Assembly: GCA_003229935.1 (NCBI GenBank)
Contig: QIGD01000076.1
Location: 1-6,496 of the forward strand
DNA: 6,496 nucleotides
From: Methanobacteriota archaeon
GTDB lineage: Archaea > Hydrothermarchaeota > Hydrothermarchaeia > Hydrothermarchaeales > BMS3B
Reading direction: 5' to 3'
How positions within the stretch are numbered: position 1 is the stretch's first letter; each line of letters starts with the position of its first letter. The translations under genes and the position numbers were made by a program. Below are positions 6,162 to 6,496 of this stretch, piece after piece. Below the pieces are notes generated by a model, which saw only the letters and a program-made list of their open reading frames with translations, searched no databases and had not been told where the DNA came from.

Positions 6162-6202
6162 TTTAATTGGTGGAAAAATTGCCCTACCTCCCTTTGTTTA
6201 GA

Positions 6203-6210
6203 ATTATATT
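6203..6210 (-). promoter_or_regulatory. Possible endA promoter (TATA box)
   Basis: Minus-strand AATATAAT preceded by purine-rich GGAAAAGG, centred about 45 bases before the endA ATG. A start about 25 bases downstream would leave a leader of roughly 18 bases. It overlaps the stop codon of the adjacent nuclease relic, so the promoter may predate or have survived that insertion. Match by eye only. Confidence 0.3.
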
Positions 6211-6496
6211 CCTTTTCCATGTTTTACCAACTCCACTTTTTTAACATTAATATCAAATATTTTCCCTGTTTTGTTTACCAATATTACATATTTCCCATAA
6301 CTATGAACTCCTTTGACTTTATATAGAAATTTAATATGTTTAACTAAATCATTGGGTTGTAACCTATACCTCTTTCTTCTTACAGAGGGCTTATGCCCTT
6401 TTTATACCATAATCTACTTCTTCGTGTTTTTCTGTAATTACTTTTCTGCTCAATGAGTTTAGAAATTCTTTTTCTCAAGGTTAAGTCACCTGAAAG
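6204..6496 (-). pseudogene. Internally deleted RRXRR/IscB-like HNH nuclease gene, partial
   Basis: Two parts of one protein family are visible on the minus strand. The first, entering from the window edge, reads SGDLTLRKRISKLIEQKSNY followed by RKTRRSRLWYKK, the arginine-rich bridge (RRXRR) segment that follows RuvC-I in IscB-like proteins. It ends at TAA 6380-6382. The second, in another frame (about 6392 to the TAA at 6204-6206), reads KGHKPSVRRKRYRLQPNDLV, then YKVKGVHSYGKYV and DINVKKVELVKHGKGI, the usual C-terminal domain of these proteins. The HNH domain and RuvC-II/III, roughly 250-300 residues, are missing between them, so this is an internally deleted, frameshifted relic. IscB proteins are the transposon-encoded, RNA-guided relatives of Cas9. 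The guide (omega) RNA would lie upstream, beyond the right edge. Family call rests on recalled motif patterns; RRXRR proteins of unknown guide use are the alternative. Confidence 0.68.
6386..6399. repeat. Perfect 5-bp palindrome with 4-base loop and T run
   Basis: AGGGC-TTAT-GCCCT followed on the plus strand by TTTTT. It could fold as a small terminator-like hairpin. It sits exactly where the two parts of the nuclease relic are joined. Confidence 0.6.

Overview
The window looks archaeal. It encodes an archaeal-type tRNA-splicing endonuclease with an intact Tyr/His/Lys catalytic triad and a membrane-anchored PRC-barrel protein. Both tRNA genes lack an encoded CCA, and several genes have TATA/BRE-like promoters with short leaders. 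I cannot place it below domain level with confidence; a methanogen- or Archaeoglobi-like euryarchaeon is a reasonable guess.

Left edge (6-584, +): an intact cytosolic DsbA/FrnE-like thiol oxidoreductase, followed by a tRNA-Cys gene (690-761, +).

Middle (about 760-2600): a graveyard of accessory DNA between tRNA-Cys and a convergently oriented tRNA-Leu(CAA) (2596-2678, -). It holds a frameshifted C-terminal remnant of an IS4/IS1634-type DDE transposase (816-1598, +), a broken TPR-repeat gene (1680-2016, -), an intact orphan HicB-like antitoxin (2175-2387, -), and a frameshifted tail of an unrecognised gene just upstream of hicB (2402-2529, -). Both tRNAs carry one mismatch in a normally paired stem.

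Right half (2763-6161, -): a compact gene run transcribed right to left: endA, a two-TM PRC-barrel protein, hemH (ferrochelatase) and hemY/hemG (protoporphyrinogen oxidase). The last three are 2 nt apart and have their own TATA/SD signal, so they look like one operon. Together the two enzymes would oxidise a porphyrinogen and insert iron. This is the classical terminal heme route, which is unusual in archaea, where the siroheme-dependent Ahb route is the norm, and suggests acquisition from bacteria.

Right edge (6204-6496, -): a decayed, internally deleted RRXRR/IscB-like HNH-nuclease gene. Its arginine-rich bridge segment is joined directly, out of frame, to its C-terminal domain. The gene runs off the window. 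This relic of an OMEGA-type (Cas9-ancestor family) nuclease is the most unusual item here, but it is clearly non-functional in the visible part.
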